Source of the DNA: Heliocybe sulcata
Lineage: Eukaryota; Basidiomycota; Agaricomycetes; Gloeophyllales; Gloeophyllaceae
DNA: 64,000 nucleotides
Direction: 5' to 3'
NCBI GenBank assembly: GCA_004369045.1
Contig: ML213540.1
Location: 38,498 to 102,497, forward strand
How positions within the stretch are numbered: position 1 is the first letter of the stretch; every line of letters begins with the position of its first letter. Below are positions 24,437-35,250 of the stretch, in pieces. The notes beneath the pieces were generated by a model that ran no database searches, was not told the DNA's origin, and saw nothing but the letters and a program-made list of their open reading frames with translations. Made by a program: the position numbers and the translations under genes.

Positions 24437-25147
24437 GTGTTTGCTAGGGACTTGTTGTGTAACAGCGCTGACCTGACCGTAGTCTGCTCTTTCACTACAT
24501 ACTTCCCTATTCACCTGAGTCAAACATGCAGCTCGAAAAGATGTCTTTTGATGGTAGGGCAACTATACAATTGGGCCTTAAAGCAACTTGTGACATTCTG
24601 GCGGGTATTGGTGACATTTACAAGCAGCTCTATGTCATCTGCCCTGGCTCACTCTGGGGGAGTGTCTGTTAACCAACCTCACAAGCTACAACTAGAGTCG
24701 AAGGATCCTTGGGCAATTCTAGGCCCCTTTCATTTCATCAACCATGACTGCAATCCGAATTGTCAGGTAGGCTATAGTCTTCTGTGTCCTGTATGTTATG
24801 AACAGGCTCATGTCTGAGACTGCCTGTAGTTTGAACCGATCCATGGCACTCATGCTTTTAGAGTGATCACTCTATGTAATGTCCAGTGCCAGGAAAGCTT
24901 AACCTGTTTATACACACCTCAAGGATATTATGGTGACCTAATGAGTTGTCAATGTGCAATGTGTAACCCTCATCTGTTAATTGCACTACAATATGAAACT
25001 CCAACTGTAAAACTGTCCAGTTTAGGACAAGGAGTGGCCAAGGGAAGGAAATGTGGCAGCAAGGCCTGCAGGAGAAGGAAAAAGGTGCACTTGGCATATC
25101 TGGCCTCCCAGTCTGAGAACAATCAGTGCATAACTGATGGACAATGA
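24437..25147 (+). pseudogene. SET-domain histone-lysine methyltransferase remnant (Suv4-20-like?)
   Basis: The frame ending at the intron 24767-24829 contains ILGPFHFINHDCNPNC, the SET-domain catalytic/cofactor signature (FINHDCxPNC). After the 63-nt intron the same frame continues FEPIHGTHAFRVITL..., then YTPQGYYG (24910s) and a post-SET-like CQCAMCNP. It ends in a basic KCGSKACRRRKK tail and a stop at 25147. Order and spacing fit the second half of a SET domain, which transfers methyl groups from SAM to histone lysines. The first half is not recognisable, so this looks like a 5'-decayed or captured gene inside repeat DNA. The residues around the motif are intact. Assignment to Suv4-20 rather than another SET class is a guess. 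Confidence 0.6.
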
Positions 25148-27055
25148 GTGCCCAGTACTTGTCAGCAGAGAGCAGCTGCACAGATTGAACCCTTGAGGCC
25201 GAGACACATGCATAATATTGACACAAATCACTGGTTGCAGGGTTCGAAGCAATGGGAGCAACGACAGCATTCTTTACATTGATGGATTATGTAGCAGGCT
25301 ATCAGAAAAAACCAATGTACATTTTCCATATTCTCTAGCTCAAGGCAATCAAACCGAGGAAGAAGCCTGTCGATTTCCGATGCTGAGCAACCCACAGTCT
25401 GCTTGGTTGAGGTGTAGTCAAAACATGTCACATTTACATTTGTATGTATGGACATGTATTTGAGTATCTAGTCAGAAGTTCTGCGCTCTCCCGACCACAT
25501 CCAAGCGGACATTGAAAGGTCCTCAGTTGAGGCAACACAATCTCACACGAATTACATGCACTATAGTAATGGTTGAAACATAGGTACTGGCGATCCTACT
25601 AGTACCCCAGTTTCACAATGCTTCCATTGGCCCTGCCGCCTGAATATCAAATGATGAAAACTGTAAGCTGAATATTCTTGATGTGTACAAGAATTACTGA
25701 GGTGACACTGTCAGGTACATGCTTCAATACCTACTGGCAAACACATTGTATCCATGGTCTACCAAGGCAGAATTAGTATGCTACTCCATCGTATAGCTAC
25801 TGATTCTCACACCACATGAATTTCTGGGCTTCAAGAAAAAGTACAAGCAATTACGGAGTTACAACTTCACATTGTAAGCCAGGTAGTGATGCTTATCAAT
25901 GCTCTGGAGGACTGTTGCGATGAATTCTTTTTGCTTCCCTTGGGGAAGACTCTGGCGCTTGCAGAGGTTCATGCATGATCGTTGTCAGTCTTCATTCGAC
26001 TTTTTTTCTCTCCTTTCTGGCTTTGTTCTTTTGCTTCCTAGCTAATGACTGCTTGAAGTCCTTGAGTTCCTTGTATGATGTCGAGCCAGTTTCTGGCAGC
26101 ACCAAGGATTCAGAGGGCCTCTTAAATCAAGATGCTCCTGACATGATACTCACACTACACTCACATTTTGGAAACTGCTTCTAGGACCTTCGGAGCAGAC
26201 CTTGACATCCATCTATACATATTTAGGTGCTCAAGCGACATATTAGTAATGGGATGCCCATACCTGCTCAGTTTCGCCTTGGCTGTCCTCGACTAGAATG
26301 GACCAGCCCTGTGAACAATATCTAGTATATCAAAACTGATGTAACAGTATGCAGGCAATGAAACGTACCATCCCAGATCCACATCGAGACAACTTGTCAT
26401 GATCTACCTTGCTGACAGCATCACTCCGGCCTTCCCAAGCAGGATCTGTGCCTCCCTGTGCCAAGGCCAAGGGTGAGAATAGGAACAAAAGCATCACTGT
26501 CATGCCTTCATAGTCACTGTTCCATGCATGCACATGGGCATTTCTGGTAACCTCTTGATCCTCCTGCTTCATCAGGTAACAGTTTTAGCTGGCTGTCATC
26601 AAGCTCAGTTGGCTGGCTCACCAAGAGGTCCTTGCCTTTCTTGGGTTCACTGGCTTTTGTTTTGAGCCCATGGGACTGGTCAGGCACATAGTCTGCATTC
26701 TCACTCTTCCGTGCAAAAGACGGTAAGGTCAGAAGGAAATGTCGGCTATATCACTGACATACTCTACTCGTCATCAGCCTATCACAATATGTGGTCATAG
26801 TCTGCACAAAGTAAAGCAGGTGGTTACGCACACCATTTGACACCTCCTTGCCTTCACCAGGAGCTGCCTGAAAAGTGTTTTGGGGCTGGAGAAACACAGC
26901 TTGAGTGTACCACTTTGGACACTCATTACCAAGATAGACCTTTGTGATAGTCTAAAAGCTGCTATCAGAGTTGTGAGCAGTTTATTTGTTAACAAATGGC
27001 CTATCCTATCCATAAGTCCATTGTTGAGATAAGATCTACATAGCTAGCAAGGTTG
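25148..27055. other. AT-rich region, no gene recognised
   Basis: 1.9 kb with short frames only. Nothing on either strand resembles a known domain. Confidence 0.4.
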
Positions 27056-27391
27056 TAAAGGCCTGAAGGCTTGTAGCTTTGTAGATGGCTTGTAGCCCTC
27101 TTATGGCCCTTCTTGTAATGGGCTTGTAACTGCCTTGTAGGCTCTTGTAGCTCTGAAAGGACTTTTGTAGATGGCTTGTAGCTCCATACTGGTCCTTGTA
27201 ACTGGTCTTGTAGACCCCTTGTGGACCTCTTGTAGCTGCTTGTAAGTGGTTTGTAGGCCTTTTGTAGACCTCTTGTAGCTTCTTGTAAGCATTTGTAGAC
27301 CTGTTTGTAGACCCTTTGTAGCTTCTTGTAGCTCCTTGTAAGCAGTTTGTAGGCCCTTTGTAGACCTCTTGTAGACCACCCCTTGTAGGGA
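27056..27391. repeat. Degenerate tandem repeat built on CTTGTAG
   Basis: About 335 bp made of variants of CTTGTAG plus 8-14 nt (TTTGTAGACC, CTTGTAGCTTCTTGTAAGC). It creates two long overlapping minus-strand frames rich in LQ/YK that are by-products of the repeat. Confidence 0.85.
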
Positions 27392-27530
27392 CCCAGGGTG
27401 GGAATCCTGTCCCAAATAGGCAAAACAGCTCCCAGAACTGCTATAAAATCAGGAAAAAATCGGAAAAACTCAGAAAAATTTGTATGGGTCTATGATGTCA
27501 TGGCCTCTGTGTACCCTTGTTTACTAGACT

Positions 27531-27685
27531 CTAAAAATAGTACATATGCAATAGGGTAGCCATTTAGACCCAAATTTTTCATAGATCTTGTATTTGATGG
27601 CTGTTGCTTAGTTACTACAGTCTAAAAATAGTTCATATGCAACAGGGTCATCACCTAGATCCAAATTTCTTGCTGATCCTGGATC
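27531..27685 (+). repeat. Imperfect direct repeat, two units 91 bp apart
   Basis: CTAAAAATAG followed by T(A/T)CATATGCAA(T/C)AGGGT and CCAAATTT starts at 27531 and again at 27622, with ~65 bp similar in each unit. Confidence 0.65.
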
Positions 27686-28936
27686 TAACAGTGGTTTCTT
27701 GTGATCAAGATGATTTGAGGTAGCTGCAGGGATTCAGCTATGGGGCCTACTGATGTGGGATTTCTCAGGGTCATTGCAGACAAAACTTGATTTCAACTGC
27801 CGGCTCCAAAAATGTATTTTCGATTTTGCCACCCCTACAGGGGGATACAGGCTGGGATATTTTGAGAGCATGATCTTCCCATATGACCCTCCATACTTGC
27901 TTAAGACCCCAGGTGGATCCATTCACTATATCACCAGATACCACTTTTGCCTAGTGCCCCTTCTAGGGCACCTCCAGGGGTGGTTCTGTACAGTATAGCA
28001 GACTGAGTGCTTCATTTACATCTGGTACTAGTATAATTAGAGTGAGCAGTAACATCTATCTAACAGCCAGGGCAGTATACCTGGATACCACTGTCTTGGC
28101 GATGTTGAGCATGTTTGTAATCACTGAGGACCAACCCGATGGCTTTGCTATACAAGATCACTCAATAATACATCCTACTGTATGTTTCTTAATTTACATT
28201 ACTCACCCATCCACCCCAGGCCATTCTGTCCACTATTTGACACTCATACCAGGCTGAGTGCATGCAGACAGTGGTCAGTGTCTGAGACTCGACTGTCCCA
28301 ACAGTTGTGCAGTATTGAGGTCAGATGGTGAGTCATGTAAACTAAGGTGCATCACTATAGAGATAAAATCAGACTTCCAAGTGGCACTAAAGGTAGGGGA
28401 AAACCAGCTGGAAGGGTAGGGGGTTGTACTAATTCTATCCTGGGAGATATTGCCTATGTTATGCTCGATGGCAAATCCTGGACATGTGGCGGGAGATAGA
28501 AATGCAGCCTTGTAGCAGACCAGGCTATGTTGCATACTATACATGTACCTATAAATCTTCTAAAATGCAGTTAAGTAGATGGTGCCAATTTTAATATCAC
28601 TTGATACTGAGCATATGTGAAGACAGGGTCCCTCAGCCGCGGATGAGTAGCAGGCTGAGGGGCAACACATACATGTGCTGCATTCTAATGACTGAGCCAC
28701 ATGCACAACAGCCAATAGGAATGCTAGATCAATACTGAGGAAGAAGGAATGCTTCTGCCTATTCTGGCTCAACGCCACAATACCTTTTTAAGCTGGGAAG
28801 CCTGGAGGTCGCAAACAATCCACAGGGAAGCCTGAGTCAAGCTCTATTAAGTTGAATGAAGAAGAGAGCTCGACTCAGCGCCATTTTCGCTCTTTGCAGA
28901 GCGTGGGAAGTGGCTTGGAACTGTACAGATGAAATA
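27686..28936. other. Spacer with one internal fold-back fragment
   Basis: No gene seen. It contains the fold-back fragment at 28333-28470. At 28790-28920 it holds AAGCTGGGAAGCCTGGAGGT ... AAGCTCTATTAAGTTG, which matches the internal end of the Copia LTRs at 34760 and 39524, so it is a Copia LTR fragment. Confidence 0.55.
28333..28470 (-). repeat. Fold-back element, inner-arm fragment
   Basis: ~140 bp matching the inner part of the right arm of the copy at 14903-16741 (CACTATAGAGATAAAATCAG, CCAGCTGGAAGGGTAGGGGG). Confidence 0.75.
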
Positions 28937-30289
28937 TTTGCAGGTTGCTTTATATTGAATTTATATGAAATGTATGGGCACTTTGTATAACTATAGGGGA
29001 GATCTGGTCACATTATATGAGATTTATATGAAAATTGGGGGGGCCCTGCTGGGTGGAATCTCCTGCAAATCAGGGATCCTTATGACCCTATAGGGGACTA
29101 CAGTTTGACCCAATAACATGGGCAATATCTCTCAGGATAGAATTAGTGCACCCCCCTACCCTTCCAGCTGGTTCTCCCCCCACCTCCAGCCTCCTAGAAT
29201 GTTACCATCTACCTATTCTGCCACTTGGAAGTCTGATTGCATTTCTATACTGATGTACCTTAATTTAGATGGCCTCCAACAGCCCCCCCAGCTATTAGAA
29301 AGCACAAGTAGAGACCTGGGTTAGCTTATGGGACACAATGGGATGCACACAGCACTGCAGTAAGCACCTGACACTTGTCTGGATTCCAGTCCAGATGTGT
29401 GCATACTGGACTGGAAAGAGTGTCTATTGTAGCAGGACCTGCTGTTGGAAGCCATGTAAATTAAGGTACATAACTATAGAGATAAAATCAGACTTCCAAG
29501 TGGCAGAATAGGTGGATGGTAACATTCTAGGACGCTGGAGGTGGGGGGAGAACCAGCTGGAAGGGTAGGGGGGTGCACTAATTCTATCCTGAGAGATATT
29601 GCCCATGTTATTGGGTCAAACTGTAGTCCCCTATAGGGTCATAAGGATCCCTGATTTGCAGGAGATTCCACCCAGCAGGGCCCCCCCAATTTTCATATAA
29701 ATCTCATATAATGTGACCAGATCTCCCCTATAGTTATACAAAGTGCCCATACATTTTATATAAATCCAATATAAAGCAACCTGCAAAAGTATATAGCTTA
29801 TATATATGCATATAATATGAGCCAGATTCGGTATAACACTATATAAATGCACCACCAGATGGCATCTATCCAGTATAACTGCCCGGCAAGTTTATACAAA
29901 GGCACCTCAATATCATATACCCCATATATAAATATAGCAGTGCAGTATACAATCCCGTATAAACTGACAAACAGAGCATACAAATTCAGTACAAACCCCC
30001 TGCCACATCTCATAAACACAGTATAAATAGCCTGACATACCCTACAATTCTGGTATAAATCCAGAGCAATCCTATACACACACAGTATAATGTCCCCTTA
30101 ACCATATACAGTCAATATATACATCCTGTATAATCCTGGCTCAATCATGTATAAGCATACCATCATGTGGTCAAATTATATCCAGTATAATGCGACTACA
30201 ACCATAAACATATATGGAGTACTAAAGTGGTGCATATGAGTTTACTATAGTTGTGGTAAAATATATATATGAGTTAGGGCCCACTAGTG
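28937..30289. mobile_element. Fold-back element, copy 3 (left arm 5'-truncated)
   Basis: The left arm begins inside the consensus (TTTGCAGGTTGCTTTATATT, equivalent to ~15395) and lacks the outer ~490 bp. The right arm (29430-30289) is complete and ends GGGCCCACTAGTG, the same tip as the copy at 16741. Copia sequence starts immediately after. Confidence 0.82.
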
Positions 30290-30290
30290 C

Positions 30291-33257
30291 ACCATTCGCT
30301 CTTCTGCCACTCCAGAACCCATCTGCGAGCCATGTATTGCTGGTAAGCAGCACCGTCATGACATCCCACAGCATGCCACACGCCCTTGGACTCCGCTCAA
30401 CCTTGTTGTCCCTGATCTCAAAGGTCCACTGCCTGTTGCGTCATACGAAGGTTTCCGCTACCAGATCACCTTTATCGACGCTCATAGGCGCTACTGGACT
30501 GTCGCATTTCTGCGGGAGAAGAGCGACACCTTTGCTGCCTTCAAGGTCTTCAAGGCGCAGGTTGAAAATGAGCTAGGAGCGAAGATTGATTGCACTATGG
30601 ACAATAAGGGTGGCAAGTATGTGGCACGCGAGTGGGAGGAGTTCTGCCGCAAGGAGGGGATTGTGCGCAAACACACTGAGATGGACGAGCCGTATCAGAA
30701 CGGTATTGCGGAGTGTGCTAACCAGACGATTCAGGCTGCCGTGACTGCGATGCTCTTCGAGGCGAAGCTCCCGGCTTCCTTCTGGTCTGTTGCCGTGTGC
30801 TGCTTCGTACACATCCAGAACCGTGTTCCTCGCGCAACGCTCTCTGGTGCTATTCCCTACTCGCTCTGGAAGAAAGGCAAGAAGCCAGACGTGTCCTATC
30901 TTTGTGTCTTCGGCTCTCTGGCCTACGTCCTCATATGCAAGAAGCAGCGCAAAGCGCTTCAGCCTCACACACGCAAGTGCATTTTTGTTGGCTACGCTGC
31001 TGGTACTCGTGCTTGGGTGTTCTGGGATCCTGCGGAGTGCAAGTTCTTCAATAGTTCCAACGCGGTCTTCGACGAGCGCTGCTTCCCTGGCAACCACCGG
31101 AACATTAGCCCGTTCGGTGAGCCTGTTGAGTCAGTGGATGTACCCGATCCGGGGGGAGATAACGAGCTCCCTGTGGATGTACCGGATCAGGGGGGAGACG
31201 ACGACGATGACGATGCTCCGTTACCTCCACCTAGACCTCGCACTCCTTCGCCGGCACCTGCTCAACCTCCTGCACCCCCACAAATCGATCCGGTGCCATT
31301 GCCACCTCCTGCAAGACGCTCGACACGCTCTACACGTCAGCGCGGCTCATTGAACAAGAGCATGCTCCAACGCCACAATGCAGCTCCTCCTGGTACCAGA
31401 GTCTCTCCTGCTGTGCCGTATGCTCGTATCAAGTCTGAATCACCGTCTCCGGATCCCCTTGTGCTCCCAACACCTCCTCCCGCCTCAGTCGAAGAGTTCT
31501 TGCCTCCAGACGATTCCGTGGACGAGGACGAGCTCAACATCAGACCTGAGGATGAGGGCGAGACCAACTCAGCAGCTGCAATGTCTGCGGTACTGGACTA
31601 CCTTCTGGACGGCCAAACTGTCGAGTACTGGTCTTTAGATGAGGCGCTGAACTTCGCTTTCGAGTCTGCTGTCCAGAATGCTTGTGAGGGCCGGGAACAT
31701 GCTGGAGAGCCGCATACGTTCCATGAAGCGATGCAGCGCCCAGAGGAAGAGCGCCAGCAGTGGTTGAAGGCTGCACAAGATGAGATCCAGTCTCTAGTCG
31801 AGAACGGCACGTTTGAGCTCGTCGAGTGCCCTCCTGGCCGTAAGGCTATTGGCAGCCGCTGGGTGTTTCATGTTAAGTGCAACGCGGATGGATCCATCGA
31901 GCGCTACAAGGGGCGACTGGTCGCGAAGGGCTTCTTTGACTACGAGACGTTTGCTCCTACGCCCAAATGGGTTTCGCTACGCACTACGTTGGCACTAGCT
32001 GCTCTGGAGGACTTGGAGCTCGAGAGCATCGATATCTCGACTGCGTATCTGAATGGTACGCTGGAGGAGGACGTCTGCATGAAGCAGCCGGAGGGTTTTG
32101 AGGAGAAGGGACCAGAGTGGGTTTGGAAGCTCCGTAAGTCGCTGTATGGACTGAAGCAGGCTGGGCGTCGCTGGCATGAGAAGCTAAATGAGGTCTTGAC
32201 TGCAAAGCTGGACTTCACTCGTCTCACCTGCGAGCACAGTGTCTGGGTCTATCGCAAGGGCAACGTACGTATCATTGTTCCTGTCTTTGTCGATGATATG
32301 ACCATTGCCGCTAAGTCTAAGGCCGCCATCCAGCAGGTCAAGGATGATCTCCGGCAACACTTCAAGCTGCGCGACCTTGGTCCAACCTCGTGGCTTCTAG
32401 GTGTCGAGATTACTCGTGACCGCTCTGCCCGATCCCTTTCCATCTCCCAGCGCCAGTACATCCTCGACATCTTGCAGCGCTTCAACATGGCTGACTGCGA
32501 CTCGGTGTCAACGCCTATGGACCCTGGTCTCAAGTTGAGCGTGTCCATGGCTCCTCAGACCAAGGCCAAGGTTGAGGAGATGCGGTCTGTGCTGTATATC
32601 AATGCTGTCGGTGCCCTTGCCTACCTATCTGTTGCTACGCGGCCGGACATTGCCTATACTGTTGGAGTCTTAGCGCGCTTCAGCAAGATCCCTGGCAAGC
32701 GTCACTGGAAGGCGGTGAAGCACCTCTTTCGCTATCTGAAGGGGACTGTCGACTACAAGCTCACTTATGCTCCCTCGTCGTCGACTGCTCTTTTCACCAC
32801 CTTCACGGACGCTGACCATGCTGGCAACCCGGACAACGGTCGCTCCACTAGCGGCTACATTGTCAAGATGGGCACTGGTGCTATCTCCTGGTCTAGCCGA
32901 CTTCAGTCGACCGTAACGCTGTCCACCACTGAGGCTGAGTATGTTGCCGCCGTCTCTGCTGCTCAAGAGATATTCTGGCTTCGCAATTTCCTTGAGGAAC
33001 TCGGCTACCCCACTTCTGGTCCTTCTATGCTCCACATGGACAACCAGTCGGCACTACAAGTCGCCAAGAACCCGGAACACCATGGATGCATGAAGCACTT
33101 GGACTTGCAGTTCTACTGGCTGCGCGACGAGGTTGCACGTGGGTGGATCACGCTGGCACATCTTAGGACGGATGTGATGCCGGCGGATGTGATGACGAAG
33201 GGGCTGGTGAAGGTGAAGGTGGAGGCGATGGTTAGGTTGCTTGGGCTGGGTGTCTGA
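30291..33257 (+). pseudogene. Copia pol, copy 1: integrase, RT and RNase H (5' truncated)
   Basis: An open frame of 886 codons (30597-33257) is preceded by coding-like text back to ~30291 in another frame. Integrase: CTMDNKGG holds the second Asp and NGIAECANQ the catalytic Glu. The RT carries VPVFVDDMTIAA (copia usually has YVDDM). RNase H shows DADHAG, EAEYVA and MDNQSAL. Gag and protease are absent, and RT motif text LVAKGF-FDYETF lacks five residues present in the minus-strand copy (SQRPG). A long frame with most catalytic residues suggests recent insertion, but it cannot be autonomous. It ends just before a polypurine tract and an LTR start. Confidence 0.9.
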
Positions 33258-33272
33258 GAGAGGTGCCGCATC

Positions 33273-33400
33273 AGGGGGGAGTGTTGGCATCTGTGCCTAC
33301 GAGGTCAGCAACACTCAAGACTAGTGCAAAACAAAATGCGCTCTTGCCCGGGATTGAACCTGCAGCCTCCAGGCTGCAGGTAGGTGCTCTTACCACTACA
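33273..33400 (+). repeat. Polypurine tract and start of Copia LTR, cut by the assembly gap
   Basis: AGGGGGGAG (33273-33281) is the plus-strand primer, and the LTR begins at 33282 with TGTTGGCATC. The LTR contains the antisense of a tRNA-like unit (B-box complement GGGATTGAACC at ~33351; A-box complement CTTACCACTACA at the gap edge). Confidence 0.8.
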
Positions 33401-33895
33401 NNNNNNNNNNNNNNNNNNNNNNNNNNNNNNNNNNNNNNNNNNNNNNNNNNNNNNNNNNNNNNNNNNNNNNNNNNNNNNNNNNNNNNNNNNNNNNNNNNNN
33501 NNNNNNNNNNNNNNNNNNNNNNNNNNNNNNNNNNNNNNNNNNNNNNNNNNNNNNNNNNNNNNNNNNNNNNNNNNNNNNNNNNNNNNNNNNNNNNNNNNNN
33601 NNNNNNNNNNNNNNNNNNNNNNNNNNNNNNNNNNNNNNNNNNNNNNNNNNNNNNNNNNNNNNNNNNNNNNNNNNNNNNNNNNNNNNNNNNNNNNNNNNNN
33701 NNNNNNNNNNNNNNNNNNNNNNNNNNNNNNNNNNNNNNNNNNNNNNNNNNNNNNNNNNNNNNNNNNNNNNNNNNNNNNNNNNNNNNNNNNNNNNNNNNNN
33801 NNNNNNNNNNNNNNNNNNNNNNNNNNNNNNNNNNNNNNNNNNNNNNNNNNNNNNNNNNNNNNNNNNNNNNNNNNNNNNNNNNNNNNNNNNNNNNN
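33401..33895. other. Assembly gap (495 N)
   Basis: Run of N. By context it hides the rest of the Copia LTR and the primer-binding site of the gag fragment that follows. Confidence 1.
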
Positions 33896-34759
33896 TACGC
33901 TTTTTCGCTGCGCGATTTCGCCTAGGAACGCTTCTGGACGCCCCAGGACCGCTTTCTGAGCTTCTACTCTTCTGCTTTCGCTCCAACTCGTCTTTCTGAG
34001 CTCCTAGCACTCCCTGCTGCACTCCCATCGCTTCCATCACCGCCCCATCGTTCTACATCGCCCTACGTCGTTCCATCGTCATGTCTACCACGAAACGAAC
34101 GTTCCCTGACCTCGGGGAGGGCAACTACGGTGCCTGGGCTGACAACATGAAGGCCTTCCTGAAGACTTAACCCCAGCGCTGCGCCATTGCCCGCTGACAC
34201 GACCAACGTCACCCCGGAGGAGCGTAAGGAGATTAGGGACTGGGAGAAGCGCAAGGCGCAGGCGGCAGGGCATATATGGTTGGCGATTGAGGATGTGCAG
34301 AAGGTGCATGTGAAGGAGGTGAAGGACAAGCCGGAGTTGATGTGGCAGCGGTTGCGGGACGTGCACGTCCAGCAGAAACCAGGTGCGCACTTCAACGCCT
34401 ATGACTCGCTCCTCAGCCTCCGCAAGGAGGAAGGGGAGACACTCGTCGCTCTCGCTGCTCGCGGGGACAAGGCGCTGCAGGATATCAAGGCCCTGTGCCC
34501 TGCTACCTTCACCATCGACCAACTCGACGATGATCTCGCTGCTATGGCTCTCATCCGCGCTCTCCCTTCCGAGTACAACAGCTTCGTCTCCTCCCTGCTC
34601 CTCCTTGACTCCCTCGACCGCACCAAGCTTCACGCTGCGTTCCAGAACGAGGAGTCCCAGCACACCACCCGCAACATCGACACCACGCTCGCTATGCGCG
34701 CCGTTCCCGCCACTGGCCCCAGCACCTCTTCAGGCGTACGCTGCATGTTCTGCGACTAC
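33896..34759 (+). pseudogene. Copia leader and gag fragment (copy 3)
   Basis: The sequence after the gap matches the leader of the minus-strand copy. ATG at 34081 opens gag with FPDLGEGNYGAWADNM. A ~25-bp deletion at 34170 (relative to the other copy) causes a stop, after which the frame resumes at 34187 and continues to 34759. The UBN2-type gag domain (AYDSLLSLRKEEGETL ... LIRALPSEY) ends in CMFCDYY, the start of a CCHC zinc knuckle. There it is cut off by an LTR in the opposite orientation. Confidence 0.85.
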
Positions 34760-35093
34760 TATCAAGCTGGGAAGCCTGGAGGTCTCAAACAGCGCACAGG
34801 GAAGCCTGAGTCAAGCTCTATTAAGTTGGATGAAGAAGAGAGGTTGACTCAGCGCCGTTTTCGCTCTTTGCAGAGCGTGGGAAGTGGCTTGGAACTGTAT
34901 AGACGAAATAGGAAAGTGAGGAAGAAAGAATAGCTAAAAGGTCCAAGTCAAAGAGGTAAGCAACACTTGAATGATGTAGTGGTAAGAGCACCTACCTGCA
35001 GCCTGGAGGCTGCAGGTTCAATCCCGGGCAAGAGCGCATTTTGTTTTGCACTAGTCTTGAGTGTTGCTGACCTCGTAGACACGAATGCCGATA
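34760..35093 (-). repeat. 3' LTR of Copia copy 2 (minus), 334 bp
   Basis: Matches 39524-39809 in the same orientation: inner-end TATCAAGCTGGGAAGCCTGG, then AAGCTCTATTAAGTTGGATG, and start (minus) TATCGGCATTCG after a GGGGGGAG polypurine tract at 35094-35101. It contains a plus-strand tRNA-like unit at ~34970-35035 (A-box-like TGTAGTGGTAAGAG; B-box-like GGTTCAATCCC). Confidence 0.85.
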
Positions 35094-35115
35094 CTCCCCC
35101 CTGACGCGGTACCTC

Positions 35116-35243
35116 TGTTAGCATTCCAAAAGTAAGGCTAGACCGGGATTCGAACCCGGGTCACCCATTTCCGGTAGGGACACTTTAACCACTAAGCTAT
35201 CCGGCCGTACTCCGGTCTGAGTGTGAATTGTTGCATTCCAACA
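35116..35243. mobile_element. 128-bp solo-LTR-like insertion carrying a tRNA-like Pol III unit
   Basis: The insertion interrupts the segment between pol stop and polypurine tract of Copia copy 2. Comparison with copy 1 shows the uninterrupted target. It begins TGTTAGCATTCC and ends GCATTCCAACA (TG..CA ends, short inverted TGTT/AACA tips). It is flanked by the 5-bp duplication ACCTC at 35111-35115 and 35244-35248. These are the marks of an LTR-retrotransposon integrase product reduced to a solo LTR, but at 128 bp it is very short and most of it is the tRNA-like unit. Confidence 0.82.
35136..35206 (-). tRNA. tRNA-like sequence with A and B boxes (probably not a functional tRNA)
   Basis: Minus-strand 71-nt unit: A box TAGCTTAGTGG, B box GGTTCGAATCC, a perfect 5-bp T stem around TTCGAAT, and acceptor arms GGCCGGA/TCTAGCC with one C-A mismatch. 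The anticodon stem is weak and the loop ACCGGAA lacks U33 (nominal anticodon CGG). I read it as a tRNA-derived Pol III promoter inside the mini-LTR. Confidence 0.45.
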
Positions 35244-35250
35244 ACCTCTC

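Noticed and set aside
27001-27423. 140- and 104-codon minus-strand frames rich in LQ and YK
   Set aside because: Translation of the CTTGTAG tandem repeat, not a gene.
33263-34040. Long open frames on both strands across 33263-34040
   Set aside because: They consist almost only of X from the N gap; no coding evidence.
35136-35206. Functional proline tRNA (nominal anticodon CGG)
   Set aside because: Loop lacks U33, the anticodon stem and acceptor have mismatches, and it lies within a TG..CA insertion; kept only as tRNA-like.
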